Assembly: GCF_036346105.1 (NCBI RefSeq) | Contig: NZ_CP107811.1 | Coordinates: 5,227,501 to 5,291,500, forward strand | Direction: 5' to 3' | DNA: 64,000 bases | Origin: Streptomyces sp. NBC_00539 | Lineage (GTDB): Bacteria > Actinomycetota > Actinomycetes > Streptomycetales > Streptomycetaceae | Shown here: piece after piece, positions 18,127-29,192 of the stretch | How positions within the stretch are numbered: the stretch's first letter is position 1 | Layout of the letters: every line of letters begins with the position of its first letter | The notes under the pieces: generated by a model | What the model was told of the DNA's origin: nothing | The model's input: only the letters and a program-made list of their open reading frames with translations | The model's database searches: none | Made by a program: the position numbers and the translations under genes

Positions 18127-18312
18127 AGGGCCGAGCCTAGTGCGCGCGGGGCGTCGGCCACACGATCGGGTGAAGCCGTCTTGCGCGTGCCGTAAATCGA
18201 ATGCGCGTGCTATACGCTCGGAAGTCAAGCACCACCCCACCGCTAAGGCGCCCCCCATACCCTGGGACGGGGGCCCGTGCCCCCCGCTCTCTCAAGAAAG
18301 GTGCGGACCGGC

Positions 18313-21282
<2,970 letters not shown>

Positions 21283-21290
21283 GGGCGAAC

Positions 21291-21323
21291 CCGGCGGGGC
21301 CGGCTGACAGCCGGCCCCGCCGG
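21291..21323. terminator. Strong bidirectional terminator after uvrA
   Basis: CCGGCGGGGCCGGCT and AGCCGGCCCCGCCGG form a perfect 15-bp stem with a three-base loop, placed 9 bp after the uvrA stop and 5 bp before the end of the convergent oxidoreductase gene. Confidence 0.85.
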
Positions 21324-21327
21324 CGCT

Positions 21328-21978
21328 TCAGGACGCCACGCCCACCGCGCGGTCGAAGGTGGCCGGGTCCGTGAGGGAGGCCAGCAGGGCGTCCGCGACG
21401 TCCGCGCGGGGGATGGTGCGGGCGCCGGGGACGTTGGCGCCGATGACCCGGCGGTAGCGCCCGGTCCCGGGCCGGTTCAGCAGGCGCGGCGGTCGGACCA
21501 CCGTCCACCGCGTACCGCTCGTACGTATCACCGTCTCCATGACGGCCAGGTCCGCGTACAGGTCCCGCAGCGCCCGTCGCAGCAGCGGGAGGAAGACCTT
21601 CCGGGCCAGCACCCCGTCCTGCGGCACGTCCGGTCCCACCGGAGCCGCGCTGACCGCCGCGAGGCGGTCCACCCCCGCCCGGTCCATGGCCGACACGATG
21701 GCCCGCAGCGCCGGACCGGTGACCGGGTTCAGCCGCGCCTGCTTGTTGCTCGGCGAGCCCAGCGCCGAGATGACCGCCGACCGCCCGGTGAGGACGGGTA
21801 CCAGCGCCTCCTCGTCCGTCAGGTCGCGCACCACCGCCACCCGGAGCCGTTCGTGCGCCGGCACCGGCAGCCGCGCCGGGTCGCGGACCACCGCCGTCAC
21901 CTCATGGCCGGCATCGAGGGCCTGGCGGACGACCTCCAGGCCGACGCCGCCCGTGGCTCCGAACACCGTGAGTTTCAT
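21328..21978 (-). CDS. NAD(P)-binding oxidoreductase (atypical SDR)
   Basis: A 216-residue Rossmann-fold protein of the NAD(P)H-binding / NmrA-like atypical SDR group. The dinucleotide motif GATGGVGLEV sits at residues 7-16, followed by VVRDPARLP, the AVISALGSPS strand, and RWTVVRPPRLLNRPGTG near the substrate side. No complete catalytic Tyr-x3-Lys is apparent, so it may bind nucleotide without classical SDR chemistry. ATG at 21978 is preceded by GGGAG. It is transcribed divergently from a TetR regulator across a 68-bp gap containing two TetR-type palindromes, so it is the probable target gene and may detoxify the regulator's ligand. Confidence 0.88.
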   Translation of the reverse strand: MKLTVFGATGGVGLEVVRQALDAGHEVTAVVRDPARLPVPAHERLRVAVVRDLTDEEALVPVLTGRSAVISALGSPSNKQARLNPVTGPALRAIVSAMDRAGVDRLAAVSAAPVGPDVPQDGVLARKVFLPLLRRALRDLYADLAVMETVIRTSGTRWTVVRPPRLLNRPGTGRYRRVIGANVPGARTIPRADVADALLASLTDPATFDRAVGVAS

Positions 21979-22003
21979 GACCGGCTCCCGCCTCCCCGTG
22001 GGT

Positions 22004-22023
22004 GGGTGAGTATTCACTCACCC
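22004..22023. promoter_or_regulatory. Perfect 20-bp TetR-type operator
   Basis: GGGTGAGT-ATTC-ACTCACCC is a perfect inverted repeat of 8-bp arms in the 68-bp gap between the divergent oxidoreductase and tetR genes. It is the most likely binding site for the adjacent TetR protein. Confidence 0.85.
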
Positions 22024-22038
22024 CTGAACACCCTTAGA

Positions 22039-22054
22039 GTGAGTGAATGCTCAC
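22039..22054. promoter_or_regulatory. Second half-conserved operator over the tetR start codon
   Basis: GTGAG-TGAATG-CTCAC repeats the same arms as the perfect operator 35 bp away and covers the ATG of the tetR gene at 22047, which suggests autoregulation by blocking transcription or initiation. Confidence 0.65.
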
Positions 22055-22652
22055 CTCGAAGTCAAGCCGTCCCACCCCCGAGCGGCTGCTCGACGCGGCG
22101 GAGACGCTCATGCGCACCGTCGGCCTGGCCAACACCACCACCAAGGCCATCGCCCGCGAGGCGGGCTGCTCGGAGGCCGCGCTCTACAAGCACTACGCCA
22201 ACAAGGAGGAACTTTTCGTACGCGTCCTCATGGAGCGCACGCCCAACGCCGCGCCGCTCATGGCCGAGCTCGGGGCGGAGCACGACGAACGCCCGGTCGA
22301 GGAGGGCCTCCTCGCCATCGCGCGCCACGCCTCGCTGTTCTACGCCGACGCCATGCCCATGGCCGCTTCCCTCTTCGCCGAGCCCGCCCTGCTGACCCGG
22401 CACCGCGAGGGCGTCCAGCAGATCGGCACCGGGCCCCACGTCATCCGCGACGCCCTCGCCGGGCACCTGCGCCGCGAGCGCGAGCGCGGCAGGCTGCGCC
22501 CGGACGCCGATCCCGAAGCCGCCGCCGCGCTGCTGCTCGGCGCATGCTTCCAACGGGCGTTCTTCCTGCACTTCTCGGGAGAGGAAGTGGTGCGGCCGGT
22601 CGAGGAGTTCGCCTCCTCCGTGGCCGGCACCCTCTGGGCCGCTATGCGCTGA
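22047..22652 (+). CDS. TetR/AcrR-family transcriptional regulator
   Basis: A 201-residue TetR-family repressor. The N-terminal HTH is textbook: RLLDAAETLMRTVGLANTTTKAIAREAGCSEAALYKHYANKEELF (residues about 12-56), with recognition helix SEAALYKHY. The C-terminal ligand-binding part (LFVRVLMERTPNAAPLM through MAASLFAEPALLTRHREG to AAALLLGACFQRAFFLHFSG) resembles actinobacterial regulators of redox or efflux genes. It is divergent from the oxidoreductase gene, with operators between them and one over its own start codon. Its last 11 bases overlap the convergent PfkB kinase. Ligand unknown. Confidence 0.95.
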   Translation: MLTSKSSRPTPERLLDAAETLMRTVGLANTTTKAIAREAGCSEAALYKHYANKEELFVRVLMERTPNAAPLMAELGAEHDERPVEEGLLAIARHASLFYADAMPMAASLFAEPALLTRHREGVQQIGTGPHVIRDALAGHLRRERERGRLRPDADPEAAAALLLGACFQRAFFLHFSGEEVVRPVEEFASSVAGTLWAAMR

Positions 22653-23571
22653 GCTCCGCCGCGTACGGGGGTTCCGCTCCCGCCCGGGTGCAGGTCAGCG
22701 CCGCCGCACGCGCCGCGTAGGCCAGTACGTCCGGCCAGTCCACGCCCCGCAGGGCCGCGTCCGGCCCGCCCGCCGACCCGCTGACGCCCGCCCCCGTCAG
22801 GCGGTGCAGGAGTGCCGCGTTGACGGTGTCGCCGGCGCCGATCGTGTCGGTGACGGTCACCGGACGGGCCGCCACCGTGTGCTCCGCGCCCTCCCGCGTC
22901 CATGCCGTGAGTCCGGCGGCGCCCCGGGTCAGCACCACCGCCGAGGGCCCCGCAGCCAGCCAGTCGCAGATCCGGCCGCCGAGCCACGCCGCGTCCTCCT
23001 CCGAGAGCTTCAAGACACAGACGTACGGGAGCATGCGCAGGAAGCGCTCGCGGTACGCGCCCGGGTCCGCGATCAGCGCCGGGCGGATGTTGGGGTCGAG
23101 CAGGGTCAGCAGCCCGCGCCCGGACTCCCGGCGCAGCAGGGCCTCGTACGCGCTCGCGCCGGGCTCCAGCACCAGCGAGCAGGTCCCGAGCGCGAGGGCC
23201 CGTGCAGCGGAGGGGAGCGCGGGCGGCAGGCTGAACAGCCGGTCGGCCGTGCCCTCGACGTAGAAGCGGTACGCGGCCGAGCCGTCCGGTGCCAGCGAGG
23301 GCACGGCGAGCGTCGTCGGCTCCGGCCCGCGCTGCACCAGCGAGAGGTCCACCCCGGCGGCCCGCAGCCCGGCCAGCAGGCTCTCGCCGAACCCGTCGGC
23401 GGAGACCCTGGAACAGAAGGCGACCCGCTCACCGAGCCGCCCCAGCGCCAGCGCGGTGTTGTACGGCCCGCCGCCCGGCCGGGGCGCGAGGGCGCCCGGC
23501 GGCTCCGCGAGGGGCACCAGGTCGATCAGGGCTTCTCCACCGACGACGATCACGCGGGGAAAGTACCCCAT
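22642..23571 (-). CDS. PfkB-family carbohydrate kinase (fructokinase-like)
   Basis: A 309-residue PfkB kinase. The N-terminus VVGGEALIDLVPL and RPGGGPYNTALALGRLG match fructokinase-type members, DPNIRPALI and LKLSEEDAAWLGG are family motifs, and DTIGAGDTVNAALL carries the catalytic Asp. It probably phosphorylates fructose or a related hexose; substrate is inference from the motifs. Two starts are possible: ATG 23571 (MGYFPRVIVV) and GTG 23553 (MIVVGGEALID); TACTTT lies seven bases before the GTG and GATACC nine bases before the ATG, so both could be leaderless. The gene is divergent from the Rieske lipoprotein, with about 65 bp between them. Confidence 0.88.
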   Translation of the reverse strand: MGYFPRVIVVGGEALIDLVPLAEPPGALAPRPGGGPYNTALALGRLGERVAFCSRVSADGFGESLLAGLRAAGVDLSLVQRGPEPTTLAVPSLAPDGSAAYRFYVEGTADRLFSLPPALPSAARALALGTCSLVLEPGASAYEALLRRESGRGLLTLLDPNIRPALIADPGAYRERFLRMLPYVCVLKLSEEDAAWLGGRICDWLAAGPSAVVLTRGAAGLTAWTREGAEHTVAARPVTVTDTIGAGDTVNAALLHRLTGAGVSGSAGGPDAALRGVDWPDVLAYAARAAALTCTRAGAEPPYAAELSA

Positions 23572-23635
23572 CGGGCGGCGGTATCGTCGGGTGGGCCCGG
23601 CCGGCCGCCGGCCCCCACGACACCAGGAGCACCGC

Positions 23636-24067
23636 ATGTCCGCGTCCCCGCCCGCCGCCCGCCGCACCGTGCTCAAGGGCGCGGCCGCCCTCGCCGGGGC
23701 TGCCGGCGCCGGACCGGCCCTCGCGGCCTGCTCCCCCGGGGCGAGCGGCGCGGCGGGCTCCCCGGCGGTCCCGGCCGAGCCGGTCGAGCTCGGCGCGGTC
23801 GCGGAGGTCCCGGTCGGGGGCGCGAAGCTCTACCGGGAGCACAAGCTCGTCGTCAGCTGCCCGGCGGAGGGCCGGTACAAGGCGTTCAGCGCCCAGTGCA
23901 CGCACGCGGGCTGCATCCTGGACAAAATCGTCGAAGGGCAGGGCAACTGCCCCTGCCACGGCAGCCGCTTCGACGTGAGCACCGGCAAGGTGCTGCGCGG
24001 CCCGGCCGCCGACCCGCTGTCGCCGGTCCCCGTCAAGGCGGAGGGCGGCAAGCTGATCGCCGGCTGA
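23636..24067 (+). CDS. Tat-exported Rieske [2Fe-2S] lipoprotein
   Basis: A 143-residue secreted Rieske protein. The leader has a twin-arginine pattern (ARRTVLKGAAALAG) and a lipobox-like ALAAC, so it is probably exported folded, with its cluster, and then lipid-anchored. The Rieske cluster motifs are C-T-H-A-G-C (residues about 86-91) and C-P-C-H-G-S (about 104-109), giving the Cys-His / Cys-His ligand pairs. A short Ser/Gly/Ala linker separates leader and domain. The ATG at 23636 follows AGGAG. It lacks the membrane helix of bc1-complex Rieske subunits (QcrA) and stands alone, so it is likelier to be an electron-transfer accessory protein than a respiratory subunit. Confidence 0.9.
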   Translation: MSASPPAARRTVLKGAAALAGAAGAGPALAACSPGASGAAGSPAVPAEPVELGAVAEVPVGGAKLYREHKLVVSCPAEGRYKAFSAQCTHAGCILDKIVEGQGNCPCHGSRFDVSTGKVLRGPAADPLSPVPVKAEGGKLIAG

Positions 24068-24098
24068 GTGCGAAGGGCGGCCGGGCGCACGGCCCGGC

Positions 24099-25037
24099 TC
24101 AGTCCCAGTCCCAGGCGATGCCCAGGATGCCGCGCCGGACCGACTCCTCCACGAGGTGCACGGCCCGGTGGCGCCCGCTCGGGGTCAGATCCGCCAGTGC
24201 GGTGCGCGGCGCGCCCGGGCTGCTGCGGGCGAAGCGCCGGCAGCGCACCGGCAGCGCCGCCTCGTCGAAGCGGACCTGGAGCACGTACTGGCCGCCGGTG
24301 TAGGTGAACCCGCGTACGTACTCGGTGCAGCGGCCGCCCGTGCCGTCTTCGAAGCCGTAGCCGAAGAGGTACGTGTCGCCGCTGCGCAGCCGGGCGTCGA
24401 AGAGCAGCTCGGCGACCATCACCCCGGCCTCGCGGTGCCACCGCACCCGGCCGGTCCGGCAGTTCTCGCCCGCGCGGACCCGGATCCGCTCGGGGTCGCA
24501 GCCCGGGTCGCCGTGGTGGACGGCGAGGTAGCGGTCGACGCCGTCGCGGTGGGCCCGTACGACGTGCTGCGAGGCGCGGTCCAGCAGCTCGCCACCCGCG
24601 CCGACGCGCACCCGCTCGTGGTGGCCGACCGTGTGGAGGCCGCCGTCGGCGGGCAGTTCCAGGCCGGCCAGCAGCTCGTCCACCGCGGCACCCGCGCTGA
24701 CCAGGGCCCGGTACGAGCGGGCGGGCGGACGGTTGGGGGCGGACCGGGCGCCCTGGGGTGCGGACAGCAGTCGCAGTAACGTTCCCTCGGGCAGTTCCAG
24801 GATCTGCTCCAGGGCGCGTACGGCCCTCAGCGACTCGGGCCGCTGCGGGCGCCGGGCGCCCTGCTGCCAGTAGCTGAGGCTGGTCACGCCGACCTTGATG
24901 CCCTGGGCCGCGAGCCGGTGCTGCACCCGGTGCAGGGGCAGGCCACGGGCGGTGAGCGCGGCGCGCAGCGCGAGGTGGAAGGGGCCGCCGCGCAGCAGTC
25001 GCGGCAGGTCCGGGTCGCTTTCGGGGCTCGGCGGCAC
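24099..25037 (-). CDS. HTH (XRE-like) regulator with novel C-terminal sensor domain
   Basis: A 312-residue protein. Residues about 15-85 hold an XRE-like helix-turn-helix with an unusually long first part (HLALRAALTARGLPLHRVQHRLAAQG, VTSLSYWQQGARRPQRPESLRAVRALEQILELPEGTLLRLL). The rest is a beta-rich domain I do not recognise, with repeated aromatic strands (VRAHRDGVDRYLAVHH, GVMVAELLFDARL, TYLFGYGFED, EYVRGFTYTGGQYVLQVRF) and four Cys. GTG at 25037 is certain enough: AGGAGGGAGG lies six bases upstream. A perfect GTGAACGTTCAC palindrome and two direct repeats containing GTTCAC sit in its promoter region, suggesting autoregulation, perhaps with control of the divergent protease operon. The same gene next to uvrC recurs in Streptomyces. 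Confidence 0.75.
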   Translation of the reverse strand: MPPSPESDPDLPRLLRGGPFHLALRAALTARGLPLHRVQHRLAAQGIKVGVTSLSYWQQGARRPQRPESLRAVRALEQILELPEGTLLRLLSAPQGARSAPNRPPARSYRALVSAGAAVDELLAGLELPADGGLHTVGHHERVRVGAGGELLDRASQHVVRAHRDGVDRYLAVHHGDPGCDPERIRVRAGENCRTGRVRWHREAGVMVAELLFDARLRSGDTYLFGYGFEDGTGGRCTEYVRGFTYTGGQYVLQVRFDEAALPVRCRRFARSSPGAPRTALADLTPSGRHRAVHLVEESVRRGILGIAWDWD

Positions 25038-25051
25038 CGGTCCTCCCTCCT

Positions 25052-25063
25052 GTGAACGTTCAC
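25052..25063. promoter_or_regulatory. Palindromic operator candidate GTGAACGTTCAC
   Basis: A perfect 12-bp palindrome 15 bp upstream of the HTH regulator start. Its half-site GTTCAC recurs twice at 25125-25130 and 25145-25150, so it looks like a binding site for the adjacent HTH protein. Confidence 0.6.
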
Positions 25064-25120
25064 GTGTGGCGGGGCGGGGGACCGCGCCGGTGACGTCTGT
25101 GGTCCAGGTGACGGGACGGC

Positions 25121-25154
25121 CGCCGTTCACACCGGCGCCCCGCCGTTCACACCG
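25121..25154. repeat. Direct repeat with GTTCAC half-sites in the divergent promoter region
   Basis: CGCCGTTCACACCG occurs at 25121-25134 and 25141-25154, a centre spacing of 20 bp (two helical turns), between the HTH regulator and the secreted protease gene. Each copy holds the same GTTCAC half-site as the palindrome at 25052. Confidence 0.65.
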
Positions 25155-25266
25155 CGATGTCACCGTGCATTGAAGCCTGTTGACCTGATCGCGACAACAC
25201 CCTGATGCTCCCCTCAGCGTCCGGACGCGCTCCTCCATCCCCACTCCCCCCCACGGGAGGAACGCG

Positions 25267-25857
25267 ATGCGCAACCCCAACCGGCGGCTTTCCCTGGCCG
25301 CCTTCCTCACCGCCCTGCTGTTCGCACTGCCCGCCGGCACCGCCACCGCCGCCGATGCCGGCACGGAATCCGCACTGTCCTACAACCGCCTGGACATCAC
25401 GATGCAGGCGCAGCAGAAGACCAACTGGTGCTGGGCCGCCTCGGGCAACACCATCGCCACCTGGTTCGGCCGCAACTACAGCCAGAACCAGTTCTGCAAC
25501 GCCGCCTTCAACCGCCAGCAGGGCACGGAATGCCCCAACAACCAAGCCACCTTGGGCAACGTCCAGACCGCCCTGCGCTGGGCCGGCATCAACTCCGGCT
25601 CGTACGTCACCGGATGGCTCCAGTACTCGACCGTCCAGAGCGAGATCAACGCCAACCGGCCGGTGGAGACCCGCATCCAGTGGTCCAACGGGGGCGGTCA
25701 CATGCACGTCCTGTACGGCTACGACACCGCCAGCAGCTGGGTGTACTGGGGCGACCCCTGGCCCTCCAACAACCGCTACAACTGGGCCTCCCACGCCTGG
25801 TACGTCGACAACAGCACCTTCTCCTGGACCCACTCCCTCTACCGGATCGGAGCGTGA
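25267..25857 (+). CDS. Secreted papain-like cysteine protease (C39/C70 type)
   Basis: A 196-residue exported cysteine protease. A signal peptide covers residues 1-30 (NPNRRLSLAAFLTALLFALPAG, ATAADAG). The mature part has the AvrRpt2/C70-like core: QQKTNWCWAASGNTIA with the catalytic Cys (residue about 55), SNGGGHMHVLYGYD with the catalytic His, and WGDPWPSNN as the Asn/Asp region. Several other Cys (FCNA, TECPNN) probably form disulfides. The start has an excellent GGGAGGAACGC ribosome binding site. Only 4 bp separate it from the next gene, which encodes a surface protein; the two surely form one operon. The target is unknown; secreted papain-like enzymes of this kind can act on peptides or other proteins in Streptomyces culture. 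Confidence 0.85.
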   Translation: MRNPNRRLSLAAFLTALLFALPAGTATAADAGTESALSYNRLDITMQAQQKTNWCWAASGNTIATWFGRNYSQNQFCNAAFNRQQGTECPNNQATLGNVQTALRWAGINSGSYVTGWLQYSTVQSEINANRPVETRIQWSNGGGHMHVLYGYDTASSWVYWGDPWPSNNRYNWASHAWYVDNSTFSWTHSLYRIGA

Positions 25858-25861
25858 CCGC

Positions 25862-26644
25862 GTGAACGCCGACCAGTTGCGTACCGCCGCCGTCGCGGTC
25901 CTCGCCACCGCCGCCGCCTGCCTGGCGCTGGCACCCCAGGCGCAGGCGGCCCCCGTGCCGCAGCCGCAGTCCGCTACCGCCGAGGTCAAGGCGGCGGCCG
26001 GACAGGCGGCCGCCGCGCCCGCGACGATGGCCACCCTGTCCCGGTTCTTCGCGCGGGAGGGCAAGGTCGCGGTGACCGCCGCGCAGCCGCGGGTGGAGGG
26101 CGAGGCGATCGGGGTGAACTACCTCTCGCCGGACTTCGTGGCCGGCAAGGCCGGGGCGCCGGTCGCCCGGCTGGAGTTCCTCGCCAGCAAGGCGGTCTCC
26201 TCGGACGGTCAGCAGGCCGCGCTGTGGACGGCGCGGACGGAGGCCGGATGGCAGGTGGTGAACATCGCCACCGGCGACGACGAGTTCCGCTACGCGCGGC
26301 TCGGCGCGGAGAAACTGCCGGGCGGGACGGTGTTCCGGGAGCCGCAGATCGACGCGTGGTACGTGGCCCGGGGAGCGGAGGTGTTGCCGCTGGACGAGGA
26401 CGCGGAGCGGGCCGTCGGCGCCGGGGGAACGAGCCTGGCCGCGTACCGGGCGCGGGTCGCCCGGGCGTACGGGGACAAGCTGCCGGGATCGGCGTACGCG
26501 AAGGCCGGTAAGGCCGGGGGCTACGCGGGTGGCTCCGCCGGCAGCTCCCCGGACATCCCGGCCGGTGCCGCTGCCGGGGGCCTGGCCTTGGCGGGGGCCG
26601 GAGTCGGCGCCCTGATCCGCCGCCGCCGGGCCCTGCGCCCCTAG
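25862..26644 (+). CDS. Putative membrane-anchored surface protein coupled to the cysteine protease
   Basis: A 260-residue exported protein. A Sec signal peptide ([27 protein letters not shown]) is followed by a 160-residue domain of mixed strands ([47 protein letters not shown]), a Gly/Ala/Tyr/Ser linker, and a C-terminal hydrophobic stretch [15 protein letters not shown] ending in RRRRALRP, which is a membrane anchor and stop-transfer rather than a sortase signal. I do not recognise the domain; being separated by only 4 bp from the protease gene, it may be an inhibitor, chaperone or anchor for it. GTG at 25862 has no strong ribosome binding site, which fits translational coupling to the gene before it. 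Confidence 0.8.
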   Translation: MNADQLRTAAVAVLATAAACLALAPQAQAAPVPQPQSATAEVKAAAGQAAAAPATMATLSRFFAREGKVAVTAAQPRVEGEAIGVNYLSPDFVAGKAGAPVARLEFLASKAVSSDGQQAALWTARTEAGWQVVNIATGDDEFRYARLGAEKLPGGTVFREPQIDAWYVARGAEVLPLDEDAERAVGAGGTSLAAYRARVARAYGDKLPGSAYAKAGKAGGYAGGSAGSSPDIPAGAAAGGLALAGAGVGALIRRRRALRP

Positions 26645-26668
26645 TTCCGCCGGGCCCTGGGCCCCCAG

Positions 26669-26714
26669 CCCCGCCGGGCCCTGCCGCCCCGCCAGGCGGC
26701 AGGGCTCGGCGGGG
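26669..26714. terminator. Strong bidirectional terminator after the protease operon
   Basis: The sequences 26669-26688 (CCCCGCCGGGCCCTGCCGCC) and 26695-26714 (GGCGGCAGGGCTCGGCGGGG) pair over 20 bp with one G-T wobble and a six-base loop. It lies 25 bp past the stop of the surface protein gene, so it terminates that operon. Confidence 0.8.
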
Positions 26715-27173
26715 CCCGCCCAGGCCCCGTCCCGCTGCCCGGCCCCCCGGGACGGGGGGTGCGAGCCCGGCCGGGTCGGGTGCGGCGCCCTGGCCGGGCC
26801 CGCTGCGCGGCCAGGGCCCTCCCCGCCCCTTCCCGAAACCGGCGGCGAGCCCCCGGCCCCCCGGTCGTGCGCCCCCGAGCCCCCGACCGCCGCGCGCGCA
26901 GGGCGGTCGGGGGCTCCGCCCCGTCCCGCCTCCGGCGGCAAGCCCCCGCGGCCCCGCCCTCCCCGGGACGGCCGCCCCGCGCCCGCCCGCGCCCGCCCGC
27001 CCGCGCCCGCCCGGGCCCGTCCGCCCGGGCCCCCGCCCCGGCCCGTCATGCCGGGCAGGCGGTGCGGCAGGGGCCCGGGGGCCGTTCACGGCGGGGCGGG
27101 GGAACGTTCCCGGCCGGGGTGCCCCCGGGATCCGGTGCAGCAGCCCCGGCCGGGGGAGAGGCGTGGGGGTGGG

Positions 27174-27196
27174 TTGTCCGTCGGCGACAGTAGGGT
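27174..27196 (+). promoter_or_regulatory. RecA-NDp / PafBC-like DNA-damage promoter of uvrC (variant)
   Basis: TTGTCCGTCGG, six bases, then TAGGGT, with the 17-bp offset of the consensus tTGTCRGTG-N8-TAnnnT. Two core positions differ (C for R and C for G), so it is weaker than the sites ahead of ogt and uvrB. The -10 box ends at 27196, seven bases before the ATG, which predicts a leaderless transcript. Confidence 0.65.
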
Positions 27197-27203
27197 GGTT
27201 GGC

Positions 27204-29192
27204 ATGGCCGACCCCTCCAGCTACCGCCCCCAGCCGGGGCAGGTCCCCGAGTCCCCGGGCGTCTACAAGTTCCGCGACGAGCACCGCCGGGTGATCTACG
27301 TCGGGAAGGCCAAGAGCCTGCGCCAACGCCTGGCCAGCTACTTCCAGGACGTCGCGAACCTGCACCCCCGTACCGCCACCATGGTGACGACCGCCGCCTC
27401 CGTCGAATGGACCGTCGTCTCCACCGAGGTCGAGGCGCTCCAGCTCGAATACTCCTGGATCAAGGAGTTCGACCCCCGGTTCAACGTCAAGTACCGGGAC
27501 GACAAGAGCTACCCCTCCCTCGCCGTGACGATGAACGAGGAGTACCCCCGGGTCCAGGTCATGCGCGGCCCCAAGAAGAAGGGCGTGCGCTACTTCGGGC
27601 CCTACGGCCACGCCTGGGCGATCCGCGAGACCGTCGACCTGATGCTCCGGGTGTTCCCCGTGCGGACCTGCTCCGCCGGGGTGTTCAAGCGGTCCGCCCA
27701 GATCGGCCGGCCCTGCCTGCTCGGCTACATCGGCAAGTGCTCCGCCCCCTGCGTCGGCCGCGTCACCCCCGAGGAGCACCGCGAACTCGCCGGGGACTTC
27801 TGCGACTTCATGGCGGGACGCACCGGCACCTACCTCTCCCGCCTGGAGAAGGACATGCACGAGGCGGCCGAGGAGATGGAGTACGAGAAGGCCGCCCGGC
27901 TGCGCGACGACATAGGGGCCCTGCGCCGGGCCATGGAGAAGAACGCCGTCGTGCTCGCCGACGCCACCGACGCCGACCTCATCGCGGTCGCCGAGGACGA
28001 GCTGGAAGCCGCCGTGCAGATCTTCCACGTGCGCGGCGGCCGGGTCCGCGGCCAGCGCGGATGGGTCACCGACAAGGTGGAGGCCGTCGACACGGCGGGC
28101 CTGGTCGAGCACGCCCTCCAGCAGCTGTACGGCGAGGAGAAGGGCGAGGCCGTCCCCAAGGAGGTGCTGGTGCCCGCCCTGCCCGAGGACACGCCGGTGC
28201 TCGGCCAGTGGCTCGCCGAGCGGCGCGGTTCGCAGGTCAGCCTGCGCATCCCACAGCGCGGGGACAAGAAGGCCCTCATGGAGACCGTCCACCGCAACGC
28301 GCAGCAGTCCCTCGCCCTGCACAAGACCAAGCGGGCCGCCGACCTCACCACCCGCTCCCGCGCCCTGGAGGAGATCGCCGAGGCCCTGGAGCTGGACGGC
28401 GCGCCGCTGCGCATCGAGTGCTTCGACATCTCGCACCTCCAGGGCGACGACGTCGTGGCCTCCATGGTCGTCTTCGAGGACGGTCTGGCCCGCAAGAGCG
28501 AGTACCGGCGCTTCCAGATCAAGTCGTTCGAAGGGCAGGACGACGTCCGCTCCATGCACGAGGTGGTCTCCCGGCGCTTCAGGCGCTACCTCCAGGAGAA
28601 GTTGAAGACGGGCGAGTGGTCCCCGGAAGACGGGGAGACGAACGGCCCCGAAGAGGACGACGGGCGCCCCAAGCGCTTCGCGTACCCGCCGCAGCTCGTC
28701 GTGGTCGACGGCGGCCGGCCGCAGGTCACCGCAGCCAAGCGGGCCCTGGAGGAGCTGGGGATCGACGACGTGGCGGTGTGCGGCCTCGCCAAGCGGCTGG
28801 AGGAGGTGTGGCTGCCCGGCGAGGACGACCCGGTGGTGCTGCCCCGCACCAGCGAGGGCCTCTACCTGCTCCAGCGGGTGCGTGACGAAGCCCACCGCTT
28901 CGCCATCCAGTACCAGCGCAACAAGCGCGGAAAGCGGTTCAAGGCGGGCCCGCTGGACGAGGTGCCCGGTCTCGGCGAGAGCCGCAAGCAGGCCCTGATC
29001 AAGCACTTCGGTTCGGTGAAGAAGCTGAGAGCGGCGACAATCGACCAGATCTGCGAGGTCCCCGGCATAGGCCGCAAGACGGCCGAGACCGTGGCCGCCG
29101 CGCTCGCCCAGGCCGTCCCCGCCCGTCCTGCCGTCAACATGGCGACAGGAGAGATCATCGAAGACGAGTCCGAACGGGGGACAACGCCATGA
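27204..29192 (+). CDS. uvrC: Excinuclease ABC subunit C
   Basis: A 662-residue UvrC, the double-incision nuclease of excision repair. The N-terminal GIY-YIG domain is clear ([31 protein letters not shown], residues about 16-50), followed by the Cys-containing [23 protein letters not shown] domain ([22 protein letters not shown]) binds UvrB. The C-terminal endonuclease V-like domain contains [19 protein letters not shown] and [10 protein letters not shown] with its catalytic Asp residues. A tandem helix-hairpin-helix ([37 protein letters not shown]) ends it. The ATG at 27204 is set by the promoter just upstream, with no Shine-Dalgarno. It heads an operon with rapZ, yvcK and whiA through 4-bp stop/start overlaps. 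Confidence 0.98.
   Translation: MADPSSYRPQPGQVPESPGVYKFRDEHRRVIYVGKAKSLRQRLASYFQDVANLHPRTATMVTTAASVEWTVVSTEVEALQLEYSWIKEFDPRFNVKYRDDKSYPSLAVTMNEEYPRVQVMRGPKKKGVRYFGPYGHAWAIRETVDLMLRVFPVRTCSAGVFKRSAQIGRPCLLGYIGKCSAPCVGRVTPEEHRELAGDFCDFMAGRTGTYLSRLEKDMHEAAEEMEYEKAARLRDDIGALRRAMEKNAVVLADATDADLIAVAEDELEAAVQIFHVRGGRVRGQRGWVTDKVEAVDTAGLVEHALQQLYGEEKGEAVPKEVLVPALPEDTPVLGQWLAERRGSQVSLRIPQRGDKKALMETVHRNAQQSLALHKTKRAADLTTRSRALEEIAEALELDGAPLRIECFDISHLQGDDVVASMVVFEDGLARKSEYRRFQIKSFEGQDDVRSMHEVVSRRFRRYLQEKLKTGEWSPEDGETNGPEEDDGRPKRFAYPPQLVVVDGGRPQVTAAKRALEELGIDDVAVCGLAKRLEEVWLPGEDDPVVLPRTSEGLYLLQRVRDEAHRFAIQYQRNKRGKRFKAGPLDEVPGLGESRKQALIKHFGSVKKLRAATIDQICEVPGIGRKTAETVAAALAQAVPARPAVNMATGEIIEDESERGTTP

Larger units (their letters stand above)
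26645..27203. other. 559-bp very GC-rich intergenic region with strong hairpins
   Basis: No credible gene lies here: the open frames are Arg/Pro/Gly/Ala strings without RBS. It begins with a powerful hairpin (see 26669-26714), then a second one formed by CCCCGTCCC (26725-26733) and GGGACGGGG (26749-26757). A stretch near 26975-27045 is built of short CGCCCGC/GCCCGGG repeats. The last 30 bp hold the uvrC promoter. Apart from terminators and the promoter I see nothing else. Confidence 0.7.

Noticed and set aside
18181..18230. SOS-box-like sequence TCGAATGCGCGTGC ahead of uvrA
   Set aside because: It lacks the inverted second half of an actinobacterial LexA box (GAAC...GTTC), so I do not call LexA control.
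26759..27193. A 144-residue open frame in the GC-rich gap before uvrC
   Set aside because: Composed of Arg/Ala/Pro/Gly with no RBS, no start support and no motif; it overlaps the uvrC promoter.
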